From: Platynereis dumerilii
Taxonomy: Eukaryota > Annelida > Polychaeta > Phyllodocida > Nereididae
Direction of reading: 5' to 3'
Length of the DNA: 64,000 bases
Assembly (NCBI GenBank): GCA_026936325.1
Contig: JAPTHN010000190.1
Location: forward strand, 310,001 to 374,000
The translations under genes and the position numbers were made by a program. Below the pieces are notes generated by a model. The model ran no database searches and was not told the origin of the DNA. It saw only the letters and a program-made list of their open reading frames with translations. Positions 41,972-53,880 of this stretch are shown here, piece by piece (positions within the stretch are counted from its first letter, which is position 1; each line of letters begins with the position of its first letter).

Positions 41972-44560
41972 TCTGACAACAAAAATTAAACCAACTATAA
42001 ATAATTTCACTTGTCCTTGAGACGTCATGTCCAGATTTAAGAATCCTGTATTTTGAAAATTCTGCTTTTTTTCAAAAGTACTCGTGAATTCACCATATGG
42101 CTGAAGCTTGAATCAACAAAAATTTATTAATTCATCTTAAAGTTTTTTGCCTGAATTTATTTTGTCTTCAATGCTGAAATCGATCTGACTTGATAACACC
42201 TTATGTTGTATGTAGAACAGCATGCAAATGCTGCATGCATGTTTGAGCTCCCTCTCACTTTGATTAGAAAACAAAACCTTTTCAGGCTGCAGATCTACGT
42301 GTATATAAGATGATAATTGCCATTAAACATTCCTGGTTCATGATGGTAAGATATATATATATATAGCAAACTTTTTAAGGTTGAGAAGTTAAAGGGAAAG
42401 TCCCTCAAAAATTACCAAATGATTCTTATGCTTCACCAGCATAATTATAGGCATACAATGTAGAAAGACGCACCAGTCCAAGTACACTGCAATTTACTGG
42501 AATAACATTGTTCTGAATTGGTGCTCTGATAATAGCACTCGATTTTTGTTTATCTGTCTGAATGTCCATCTATCTAGCCATCTGGTTGCTTCTTTGTGAT
42601 AGAAATACTTTCGCCTTGAGAATATGTATACCGGAATATTTTAATTTGACAATATTATCCGCAAGTTTGGAGGATGTGAATTTGATGATGATCAAATGGC
42701 TCCTTCCCTCCCAGTGCCTCAATATTTCAATGCTTATGGTTTGAATATGCTTATGCGAGAATCTGAGAGAGGTAGATATGTGATATGAGACGATAGACGG
42801 TGAGTCCGTACCAAGGTATCCAATGTTCTTAAGGTTGTGGTTTTTTACAGCATCAGTCCTAAATAGTTGCTGTGGTGGATTTGAACTGTCACACAGCCAG
42901 TGGTTGATCTTGTCCTGGTTACACCTTGAGCGGACAAAGAAAGCTGTGAATCCTGTCCACTATCCAGACTGCCAGGAATCTAGGAGGCACCCGCCTGATA
43001 ACGCAAGATATATCCTTTTGTTCCTCGCCTGAAGATATATTGATGTAACTGATCTATTTGTTCACAAGGTTACTAATTGCAACCTTGGAAATTGTGTTTG
43101 AGATGATAAGAAAAAATTTGGTGAAACAAGTCTGGGGCATCTTTACTTTGGATAAAAACAAACATCAGGTACAGTTGAACGATACTTTATTTCAAACCTT
43201 TTGAAACCCAGTCCTTGAAAGCTACTTTATTTAGTGACAGACCGGCAGTTTAGTCTGCTGAAGGCAATCTATACCACTAAAGGCAATATGAAAGATGCAT
43301 AGGACCGATATAGGACCAAACTAAAAAGGAGTCTTTACAAATTTGGCATCTGACATGAGGACATCTGAAGAACAATGTTTCTTTTGTCACAAGTTGTCCT
43401 CTAAAGTGGCATCATCCCAAGTCATACCATGACAAAATGGCCCATAACTTTTGCTAATTCATGAATACCTAATTAACTGACCCAGTTGTTGCTTCTGTTT
43501 CACACTGTAACAAATGGAGAAATTGTGTATTGTTGAAAGGTGCTATCAAAGGTAAAGGTAAAGGTACTTTTATTTAACGTGGGCAGCCAAGCTAAGTCAA
43601 TGACTTGTTTCCAGTTGGGCCCATGGCGCCTCCAATTTACGTCTGATGCGAACGACGATGTCGTTGAATGACATGATGGCCAGCCTGGGGATTGAACCCG
43701 GGTCCCTCGCTTGTGAGGCGAGCGCTCTACTGACTGAGCTATCTGGGCTGACACAGTTCCGAAAATTCCATTGAATTATGTATTTTCACAGTTCTGAAAT
43801 GAAACTGTTTGAAAGTTTGCTTGTTTTACACTGTTTTTTTAGTTGCCAGTAATCCTCTAAGTGTCCATAATCGGACTAAATCTGCCTGCAAAATGCTTAT
43901 GACCTAAATAAGCAGCCAATCACAGAAGAGGTTGGAAATAGCAGAAAGCCCTGTTATGTCCATTTTAACAGGGCTTGCGTGGGGAGGATGCTAAAGTGTC
44001 TGTCCTGATGATGTTTTTCTACAAGATAAGATTAGATAGGATTAAAGAGGCCTGTGGCATCTTTATAGGTTTGCAAAGTACTACAAACACACATCAGGTG
44101 TACTTGAAAGATACTTTCTTTCATATCTTTTTGGACCCGATCTCTTGAAAGTTACTCTACTTCTTGACAGCAACCTTAGTCTGCTGAAACCAATCTATAC
44201 CAGACATAATATAAAAGATGCATAGGACCTTTATAGGACCTAACTAAAAAGGTGCCAAATTTGACATCTGACATGAGGAGATCTGAAGAACAATGTTTCT
44301 TTTGACACAAGTTGTCCTCCAAATAAACGTGGCTGTCCTGACTTTGCTCTGTTCTTCATATGAAAGGTCCAAGGGAGACAGATGCTCAATCTCTCTTTCT
44401 ATTCTTATGCAGGAATAACCTCTTTTTGGCCTTTTTTCTCTACATAAATTCTTCTGGGCAGCTTCATTATGTCATGTTATATTCTGAACCAGCAGAAGAA
44501 AGAAATGTATGCTTAGAACGACACAGTGCATATTTGTATAGACGATGTAGCATACGTGTA
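41972..44560. repeat. module e after unit C, with internal duplication
   Basis: Pairs with 31199-32480: TTGTCCTTGAGACGTCATG (about 42013), CTTTCGCCTTGA (about 42609), GACAGACCGGCAGTTTAGTC (about 43240). The stretch 43100-43400 is repeated in diverged form at 44030-44330 (second TTAGTCTGCTGAA at about 44177), so this copy has one extra partial block. A SINE lies between the two. Confidence 0.75.
43547..43752 (-). mobile_element. tRNA-Val-like SINE, minus strand
   Basis: Reading the minus strand from 43752: GCCCAGATAGCTCAGTCAGT (A-box region), an anticodon arm CTCGC-CTCACAA-GCGAG whose loop gives anticodon CAC (valine), then GGGACCCGGGTTCAATCCCC (B box). After the tRNA part comes a body of about 100 bp and a repeated ACCTTT 3' tail. 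The intact cloverleaf followed by a body and simple-repeat tail marks a SINE rather than a tRNA gene; the acceptor is not followed by a T-run terminator. Confidence 0.88.
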
Positions 44561-45875
44561 CCTCAGTAATAATGTTTCATCACAATTCCCCATGGGGATA
44601 TTGACTGATTTATTGATTGATTGACTGATCAAATTTTTTTAATAGTATTGTCAATGCGAATGAATGAATAAGCTAAGTAGTGGTTTAGACACTACAACAG
44701 ATTCCTTAACTGCCACGAAGTTTTATAAGTGTTTCTGGATAGAATTTTGAAATAGGCTGCACAAGACCACAGAAAATGTATAGAATTTTGGGACGTTTGA
44801 TAAATTTCTGCAAAGCTTCTTCTTTCAATTTTCTAGGGGAAAAATCAGTTCATGTCACCGACACATTGTAGAAGCCATAACAAAAACAGAAAGGGAAAGA
44901 ATATAGAGTCAGTGAAAGAAGAATGAGAGAGCATATTTATGATATTATGTGTTGTCAGACTATCATGCATCCAGAAAACTGAATCGGTTATATTGTCATA
45001 TTATTTCCAAGAATCAAAACACTGAAGAAAATATATTGTGTGACACCCAAGTAGACAAAATAAAATCTGTTATAGATCTATTCTGATTCCTGCTTCAATC
45101 TATTATCATATCACCACTTCTTCCAATCCTTGCATGGATTCACATCATAAGATTAGGTCAATCATAAATTTGAATTGCAATGCAAATATATGTCTTTCAC
45201 GTCAGCACTTTCTGTCAATATTTCATCTGCAACGGAAGACTACTTGTCAAATACATTTTTTCTCTGACCAACATTCTCTATTCGGAAGTACGAAATGACA
45301 GGACTGTAGGTATTGCCTTCGTGTATTGATCAGGCAAATAGAAAGCAACTGCAGTGCAAAAATCCCACACAAGATACCTTTTTTAAAGGTATGCTGCTAG
45401 ATTAGAGAGGAGATCTGTAAAATGAGATTATCAAATAAAAGAAGATAATCCAGTCAGACTTGTCATTTATTCAGCTCTGATTATAAGAGACAGAGCAGGT
45501 TTCACATACTTTGAGTTATTGTATCAGTTTGTCTAAATATTTGTTTAAATACAGCTATTTCAAGTTAATGCTGAAGTCGAGATAGACTGCTACTTGTTTT
45601 TTGGCAGGCAAAAGATAAATACACCACAAAAAAGCCAAGTCACATACATCTGATATTTAAAAACCAGAAAAAAGTTTGCAGCTCACCATGATCTGTCCAT
45701 CCAAAAGCATCTATCTATCTATATATCTATCTATAATATATCTATCTATCTATATCTTGTAAGCTGACCATTTTGATCTGTCCATGTAAATATGACTGCT
45801 ACACCTATTTCAGTGGACACCATACTCAGGGTTGCATTTAAGAATTTATCGTTCAATCTATCTATCTATCTGTCC

Positions 45876-45964
<89 letters not shown>

Positions 45965-47790
45965 CTATCTATCTATCTTATGAGCTGGCCAGCTGGACAT
46001 TTTGATCAGTCCATGTAAACATGACTGCTACACTTATTTCAGTGGACACCGTACTTACTGTTGCATTTAAGAATTTATGTACAAAAATTTACACAGACTT
46101 GACACATATCATGATTTTAAAATTAAGCAGCAAATTTCCCAACACACTGATACATTGTATATCATATACAGTGTACTGTATATATGGATTGGCAGCTGGT
46201 GATTGAATAAATGAGCTGACATGGGACAACACAACAATTTGATTTGTTTTGGTGTATGATTTTTACATATCTCTCTTTATATTTACATGTTGGTGATCAA
46301 AACAAAAATGCAGCAATTTCTTTCTAATACCCAGGTGACAGACATTCTCAATTGGTTTATATTGAATAATTGACACTTCATTTGTTCATATATGATCAGG
46401 CATTAATTCTTTTTACTTTCAATGAAATGCGGTATGATTTATAAACAGTATTATGATCACTGCTTGAGGACAAGAGAAACAACACCATTAACAGTTACTT
46501 CTGTTTAGTTGAGGGGGATCTTTTAATTTACACATACATATTTTTGTAGTTTTTGTCCTTTAAAATTAAGAAACAAATTGACTCATCATATTCATAATTT
46601 TAAAATATCCTACACAATGAACTAATGAAATATCAAAATTATAAAATTTTCACTTACCTTGTTTTTTTTTAAGCATCATTGTTTTGAAACACATAATTGT
46701 CTATGATGTTTGTGTTTTGTGCTAAATCTCCCTGTCTTAAATAGTGTAGTTTGCTGTGGAATTCGACACTCTCCAGAAATCAACAAAGTAGATATCTTTA
46801 GCATCAATTACCAGATAAAGTAAATCCAGGCTCATCCAACTTGGTTTCCTCTGGAATCATCCGATGTGCTTTGCTAGTAAAGATAAACCTCAGCTGGACA
46901 GAAAAACAAGTTAAGTGTGATGAGCACTAAACAGCCCCATGCCCTGCTGTGTGCTCTACTGTTGCAAAGCCAATGTAGCCAGCTTGGCACCACAGCATCT
47001 TTCGACCAAAGCCTCATGCACAGCTTAAGAAAATTTATCTTCTGCTGTGGCAAATCACTACTTGGTGAAAGAGAGAGAGGCTACTGTGGAACTACTGCTG
47101 GGTGAGAGACAAATGTTAGTTCGCAATTGATAAGTCCAGATACTTCGGATTGTAGGTCTCAACATACCACAGACAATAACCAAATATTTGAGAAATTGTA
47201 GTATTCAAATGATACAGCACACTGTCATCACTGCTTGAATGTGAAAAAGCCGTTTTAGAATGTATCAGAATATAAGCGGTATTATTTCAAGATTATATTT
47301 TAAGATTATGTATGTGTATATTCCAATTTGGGTGAAACTAAATTTTCTTCATCCCACCTTGCCCTCAATCTCATTGCATTTTTCCATCATTCTATCTGAA
47401 TTTACTCTTAACAAATTGTAATTTCTTTGGGCATGGGATCAAATCCTCCATGCACAGCAACTCTATTGTGCCAAATTCTATTATTTGATACAACTCCCTG
47501 TTTTAAACTTCTATAACTATATGTAAAACATAAAACTTTGAGTAATTTTATCTAAGAACTAATAAATTCAGACTATAAATTATATTTTTTGTGCATATCC
47601 ATTTTTCCTCTGGCATATAAGCTTTGTAATTCAAGAACTGTGAGATTAAAGACTTGCTTCTATCAACCATAGCATCCAAGAAGGATGATTCTAATCATTC
47701 CAGATCACTGCACTGTCTGCCCACCTCCGTATTCCATCACAGGCTCTCACTTCCTTGATAATCACAGCCTTTCAAGACCTTATTTGCAAA
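44561..47790. repeat. module c, copy D
   Basis: Fourth copy. The stretch with GTGAAACAGCCACCTGA is deleted here (GTAGAAGCCATAACAAAAAC runs straight into AAGAATATAGAGTCAGTG near 44896). Later landmarks: ATAAGAGACAGAGC (about 45484), two TATC arrays, GGCAGCTGGTGATTG (about 46190), and CTACTGTTGCAAAGCCAATG (about 46957). No gene. Confidence 0.78.
45710..45980 (+). repeat. two TATC microsatellites around a duplicated 90-bp block
   Basis: A short array (about 45710-45755) and a long one (about 45856-45980). The sequence after each begins GAGCTG/AAGCTGACC..TTTTGATC and GTCCATGTAAA, so the array plus about 100 bp of flank was duplicated in tandem in unit D. Confidence 0.88.
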
Positions 47791-47803
47791 ACTCTATCTA
47801 CAG

Positions 47804-48352
47804 GGTTGTCAAGAAAAAACTTTACACACTTTCCTAGGCATAGTTCTATCAATTTGCCTCTAATTACTATCAAACCTTTTCTAATGTAAAGAGGATAGTC
47901 ATGGCAATATATTATCTGTAGTATGTTCCCCTGCGCCATGTTGTGTGAACTTGACCTCTGATTTTGCAGAAATAAAAAAAGGCCATTTTCACATTTTGCT
48001 GTCCCGAATGCAAGGCATTGCCATCAATTCAAATATTGTACCATTGCTTTCATATTCTTACAGTAACCTAGAGTTCTTGAGAGGAGTGTGGTCCCAGGAT
48101 TTCAGCTCTCTTCGATTGAAACTCAATCCTGTGGGGAGCTTGAAAGAGAAGAAGGTTGATAGAAATTGCAAGCTACCACAGTTTTTCAAAATGTGCCTCC
48201 TGTCGTGACGCCTTATCAAAATTAGATCCATGAGTAGGAACATAATACTGAGATCCCTACCTGAACTTCATGCAAGAATGAGACTGATTGGATAAGAAAT
48301 CACTGATCGAGTTGTGGCTAATGAGCCAAAGACTGTAAAGTGTTTTCTTGAC
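47804..48352. mobile_element. MITE-like element with about 19-bp TIRs
   Basis: Left GTCAAGAAAAAACTTTACA (47808-47826) and right TGTAAAGTGTTTTCTTGAC (48333-48351) are reverse complements with one mismatch. Unit E is continuous here (GCAAAACTCCATGTAGCATAC, about 56948), giving the empty site. The interior has an 87-codon frame (47945-48208) without a known motif. Target duplication is unclear. Confidence 0.75.
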
Positions 48353-48357
48353 CATCA

Positions 48358-50060
48358 TGTAGCTTACTAAAAAGCGGGTACATATACATGTAGCTATATG
48401 TGGAACTAAATATATATAGAAGTTTATTTAAAACTGACAACAAAAAATAAATTTTGTCCTTGATACGTGATCATCTCTCCATGCTGTTGTCAAAAACCAT
48501 ATTACCTGATAGAAAAAACAAACAACCATTATTGATAATTTGCCCTTCCCTTCAGATGTCATGTCCACATTTCAGAACATAGTTGGCCATTTTGCTTTTG
48601 CTAAAATAACATGTGAATTTACCATCCGGCTCAAGCTGAAATGGACAAAAATTCATTCATTCAAAGCCTAGTTGTTTTTCTTTTTGCTTAATGTAATGTT
48701 GTAATCTATCTTACTTGATAAGAACACGCAATGTATTTAGAACCTCACTCATGCTCAAACTCATTTTGATCAAAAACAAAAAGTTTTTATTCCATAGATG
48801 TGATTCGATAACTTTTAATTGGTGGCAAGAAACATTTCTGGGACATGTTCTTAACCATTAGGCCAAAGGGAATCTGGAACCTTGCATATAATTTTTTTCC
48901 TGGCATTAGGGGCTGACCAGATGATTTTCCGGGCGCTGTAGGCCTTTGGTAAAAAAAAGGTTATTTCCAACTTGACACGGAAAAATAAAGTTTGTTCTGC
49001 ATATGAAAGAAAAGAAGATTGCTTCCACCTGTAGATAGGTAACTGTAATGTTAAATTTGTGATAAAAAAGTTTTTCGCTTGTCCGCATGTGAAAAAAATT
49101 GTTTGTCGAAACTTCGCTAGCAAAAAAATTATTTGTCTTAAGGGTAAAATCCTAACCTCCGCCCCAACTATTGTGATTCACTACAACCCAGTTAAGGATA
49201 CAGAATCGTTTATAGCTATAATTGTTTTTATGCAGCAATAAACAAGTGTGTGTAAAAATACCCAACAGTCAAAATTAATATTCAGAAAATGGCTGTTAAA
49301 CCTCAGGCAATGTTAATGGCAAAATAAACTTTGGTCAGAGGCACTATCTAGTTTGTCTTGTTTGTTGTCTGTGCACTAGATCGTCACATTTATAACACTG
49401 ATTCGCTGTGCCCTGGGTGCCGATTCACTGTGTCCCCATATGTTGCCACAGTGAATCAAATTTATCTTTTTTACAATTTTGGATTATAGGAGCACATTAA
49501 ATTTTCAATTAAGCCTAACATCGAGAATGTGGATAAAAAAGTCTTTGGAGTATTAAGGAAATAAACATTTCTGATTCACTGCGTCTCCGTTCCCCTACTT
49601 TCTATCAATTCTTTTTGGAACCTAGTGAAAGTTACTTTATTTAGCGGCAGACCAACAGCCTGGTCTGCTGAAACCAATCTATACTAGAGACAATATAAAA
49701 GATGCATAGGACCTATATATGTCCAAACTAAAAAGGCATCTTTGCCAAATCTGACATCTGACATGAGGACATCTGAAGAACGATGTTTCTTTTGACACAA
49801 GTTGTCCTCTACAGTGGCTGTCCTGACTTTGCTCTGTTCTTCATATGAAAGGTCTAAGGCAGACACATGGTCAATTTCTGTTTCTATTTTTATGCAGGAA
49901 CAATTTATTTCTTGCCTCTTTTTTCTTCATAAATTATTATGGGTAGCTTCGGTATGTCATGCATCATTCTGAACCAGCTGAGAGAGATATATTGGCTTCT
50001 TCACAGTGTTGGTGTACAGTGTATATACTGCGTACCATATGTGTACTTCAGTAATAATGC
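48358..50060. repeat. module e after unit D, with an unassigned insert
   Basis: TAGCTTACTAAAAAGCGGGTACATA (about 48361) and AGACCAACAGCCTGGTCTGC (about 49649) match units E/F and B. From about 48880 to 49600 the sequence has no partner in the other module e copies and no recognised ends. It includes a local repeat of GATTCACTGTGTCCC-like strings (about 49431 and 49573). Confidence 0.65.
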
Positions 50061-51936
50061 TAAAATCACAATTCTCCATGGTGATATTGATTGATTGATT
50101 GAGTTTATTTAAATAGTATTGCCACTATGAATGAATGTTGCCAGGAGAGTCAAAACAATTCTTCTTTTATTTTATGTTATCAACAATAATAAAAATGAAC
50201 CGGGAAATATTTCGGAAATTACAAGATTTTAATTCTTCAGTTCTTGTTCCTTTTAGATTGGCTTTGTCTCGCAGATTTGTATTGTAAAAATGTCACTTCT
50301 CCAAATATTTTCTGCAATACTTGGGTAGGAGTCATAGTGGTTCTGAAAGTGTTTCTGGATAGAATTTTGGATTGGCTATGGAAGACTTCAAAAGCTGTAT
50401 AGAATTTGGAGATGTGGCATCAATTAATGCAACGCTTCTTCTTACAAATATCTTGGAGAAAAATCAATTCATGTCACTGACACATTGTAGAAGCCATGAA
50501 AAAAAACAGCTTGTGAAACAGCCATCTGAGTGTCACCGTGAGATTGGTTTCCTTTGTTTTTTTGTTTTTTTCATTCAGATATTTTTTTGTAGAATCTGAT
50601 GCTTCTGAATTGCTATGCAAAAATTCGGATTGATCAACTTTCTCTTGAGCATTGATCGTGATACCTACACACTGCTAAATGCTGTTGTGGTAATATTTTG
50701 ACACTTTGACATTAAAAAAAAGTGGATAAGGGAACTGCAACCTTGGAAATTTGTTAATAAAAACAATCATTTGTAATTGATAAACTGAAAGAACCTCAGG
50801 CATTAAAGGGATTACACAGAGGCCTTTTATTTTCTTCCGCGTCTTTTTCAGAAATTTGCTGACCTTTCTCCATCAATTCTTAATGGCCTGGGGATGATAT
50901 TGCCTGAGAGTGCCAAGGTCACAGCCATTGGTGAATTTTCAGAAAGCTATTAAAATAACACTTGGTTTGTCAAAATAGTTGCATCTTTCACATAGCTCTG
51001 GTAAACATAACACAGCAGAACCTATAATACTTCATAATTGATACTGTTAGACAGAGAAGAATACAGTCAGTGATAGAAAAATGAGAGACAACACTTATGA
51101 TATTATGTGTTGCCACTGGCCAGACTAACATGCATCCAGAAAACAGAATCAGTAAAATTGACACAAATTATCTCCAAAAATCATGACAAAGAGGAAAATA
51201 TATTGTGTGATTTCCGGCAAAATAGACAAAATGAAATCTGTCATTGATATATTCTGAATCTTGCTTCAATGTATCATCATATCACCACTTCTTCCAATTC
51301 TTGCATGGATTCACTTCATAAGATTAGGTCAACCAGAAATTTGAATTGCAATGCAAATGGTATGTCTTTCACGTCAGCACTTTCTGTCAATATTTCATTT
51401 GACACAGAAGACTACTTGTCAATTACACTTTTCTTTGACCAACATTCTCTATTTGGAAGGACGAAATGACAGGTCTGTAGGTATTGCTTTCTTGCATTGA
51501 TCAGGCAAATAGCAACTGCAGTGCAAAAACCCCAGAGTCCAGACAAGATACATTTTTTAAAGATATGCTGCTAGATTAGAGGAGATCTGTAAAATAAGAA
51601 TATCAAATAGAAGAAGATGACCCAGTCAGACTTGTCATTAATTTATCTCCGATCATAAGAGACGGAGCCACTGCCAGTTTCACATAATTTGAATTATTGT
51701 ATCAGATTGTGTAAATATTTGTTTAAATACAGATATTTAAAGCTAATGCTAAGGTAATATATCAGTTTTTGTTCGACTGGAGGGCTCCAAGGAAGTAGAG
51801 AAAGACTGCTACCTGTTTTTGGCAGGCAAAGGGTAAATGTGCCACAAAAAATGCAAAGTCACATAGATTTGATATATTTAAAAATGTTTGTAGTTCACAA
51901 CTAACTGTCCATCACTATCTGTCCATCCAAAAGTAT

Positions 51937-52031
51937 CTATCAATCTATCTATCTATCTATCTGTCTATCTATCTATCTGTCTATCTGTCTATCTGTCTAT
52001 CCATCCATCTATCTATCTATCTATCTATCTG

Positions 52032-52096
<65 letters not shown>

Positions 52097-52137
52097 GTAT
52101 CTATCTAGCTATCTAACTATCTATTTATCTATCTATC
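51937..52137 (+). repeat. long interrupted TATC microsatellite, unit E
   Basis: About 200 bp of TATC with GTCT and CCAT interruptions. It ends where the second LINE begins; a few TATC-like units resume after the LINE at about 53885. Confidence 0.93.
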
Positions 52138-52140
52138 TGA

Positions 52141-53880
52141 TGAACCTGGTATGAAACACATTCTGGATTACATAGACAGTAACCTGCATAAGACCAAAGC
52201 AGAGGACTACCTTGTGACAGAGGCTGAAGTTACAAAAGCTGTTGACTATTTAAAGTCAGGGAAAAGTGATGGCAACAAGGGTCTGCTGTCAAATCATATC
52301 AAACATGCACCCGTAAGAATGCATGCGCTTATCGCCCTGTTACTGACTGTGAGCACCAGGCATGGCTACATGGCCAATGAAATGCTGTTATCTACATTAA
52401 AACATCGATTCCGAAAGACCCCAGACGCAACATCTGTGACAGTACAAACTACAGGGGTGTAGCCTTAAGTTCATGCCTATCAAAAATCCATGACATTATT
52501 GTGATGAACAGGTATTCCCACGAGTTGTGCACATCTGAAATGCAATATGCATTTAAAGGTAAACATGGCACAACAATGTGCACATTAATGCTGAAGGAGG
52601 TAGCATCATATTTTAACAGAAATGGAAGTGATGTAAACATGGGTATGATCGACGCAAGTAAGGCGTTTGACCGGGTCAGACACGATAGACTGTTCTCGCT
52701 ACTGATTGTGCGAAAACTTCCTGCCGTAATAATAAGAATTTTGCTTGATTCATACAAACGGCAGAAACTCTGTACAACATGGAATGACTGTTTCTCACAG
52801 AAATTTGGCATATCGAATGGTATAAAGCAGGGCGGTATTATTTCACCTGTGTTATTTACAGTGTATATGGATGTTCTACTATCACGCCTGCAATCTAGTG
52901 GAATTTGATGCAGAATTGGTTGCCATTATTATGGTGCACTCAGTTACGCCGACAACCTGACATTACTGTGTCCATCACTCTCTGGATTCCAGCAAATGTT
53001 GAAAATCTGCAAATCGTTCGGCTGTGAATACGCAGTGAAGTACAATCCCACCAAGTCAGTGGCAATGTGTATTTCAAAAAAGCGGAGTGAATTGCCTCCT
53101 GTTTTGCTGGCTGACCAGCCTGTAAGTTGGGTACCCGAGGCCAAACATCTGGGCAATTACATCAGATCTGACCTCAAGGGAACTTCTGAGATCAACAGAA
53201 AGAGGGGTGATTTTAGCGGGAGAGTGAATAATCTGCTGTCAACATTTCATGATGCTTCTGATAACATTAAAAGTGAAATCTTTAATACGCAGTGCAGTCA
53301 TTTGTATGGATTCGAAGCCTGGAGCATGGGTGCCACTGAGACAGAATTGTTTAGAAAAACTTGGAATCATGGTGTTAGACGAACTTTCAAATTGCCTTAC
53401 AGGACACACTCATACTTTCTGCCGTATTTCACTAAACGTTTGTATGTTATGGACCAAATGTATTGGAGATTTTATAAGCTTTTAATCAACATGAGACAAA
53501 GTTACAACATAAGGGTGGCATACTTGACAGAATTAATGATGAATGACAGTGCCAGCATTATCTGCTCTTATCTACAATGCATTGCTAGCAGATACAACTT
53601 CAACTACTATGACAGGCATCCTGGTTTTAACATCAATGATTTCAAAGTGAATTCCAGTCAAGATGAGGAAAGAATTGAATTGTCCATCAGATAATGGAGC
53701 TTCGTAATACTGATCTCATTGGTTTTACTGACTGTGATATTGAATCGATTTTAGAATTTCTGTGCATTTCTTGATTTTGATTATTTGACTTGTAAAGGAA
53801 CTTCCAAATTTTATTTCTGTATTATACATTTTACATACTATGCCTGTATAAATATTTACTATGCATGAATAAATGATATA
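52141..53880 (+). mobile_element. CR1/L2-group LINE, 5'-truncated (second of window)
   Basis: Inserted in or at the edge of the TATC array. It starts inside the N-terminal part of the RT and ends with an AATAAATGATATATAT tail. Everything upstream of the RT is missing. It belongs to the same clade as the LINE at 34392-37525 but to a clearly different subfamily, so the two are independent insertions. Confidence 0.88.
52151..53694 (+). pseudogene. LINE reverse transcriptase and C-terminal region
   Basis: Three frames follow each other. 52151-52462: LKSGKSDGNKGLLSNHI. 52501-52908: MQYAFKGKHGTT, GMIDASKAFDRVRHDRL (motif A) and NGIKQGGIISPVLFTVYMD (motif B, missing from the other LINE). A stop near 52908 precedes GALSYADNLTLLCPS (motif C, again YADN). 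52996-53694: YNPTKSVAMC, then the C-terminal region with WNHGVRRTFKLPYRTHSYFLP. About two frame changes and one stop separate the parts. It is inactive as read. Confidence 0.88.

Noticed and set aside
43680-43752. Functional tRNA-Val gene on the minus strand
   Set aside because: The tRNA-like part continues into a SINE body and repeat tail without a terminator, so it is a SINE head.
46917-47105. Similar small frames in units B, D and E (for example ALLCALLLQSQCSQLGTTASFDQSLM)
   Set aside because: They are similar because the DNA is duplicated. Starts, ends and frame differ between units, and I see no excess of silent changes.
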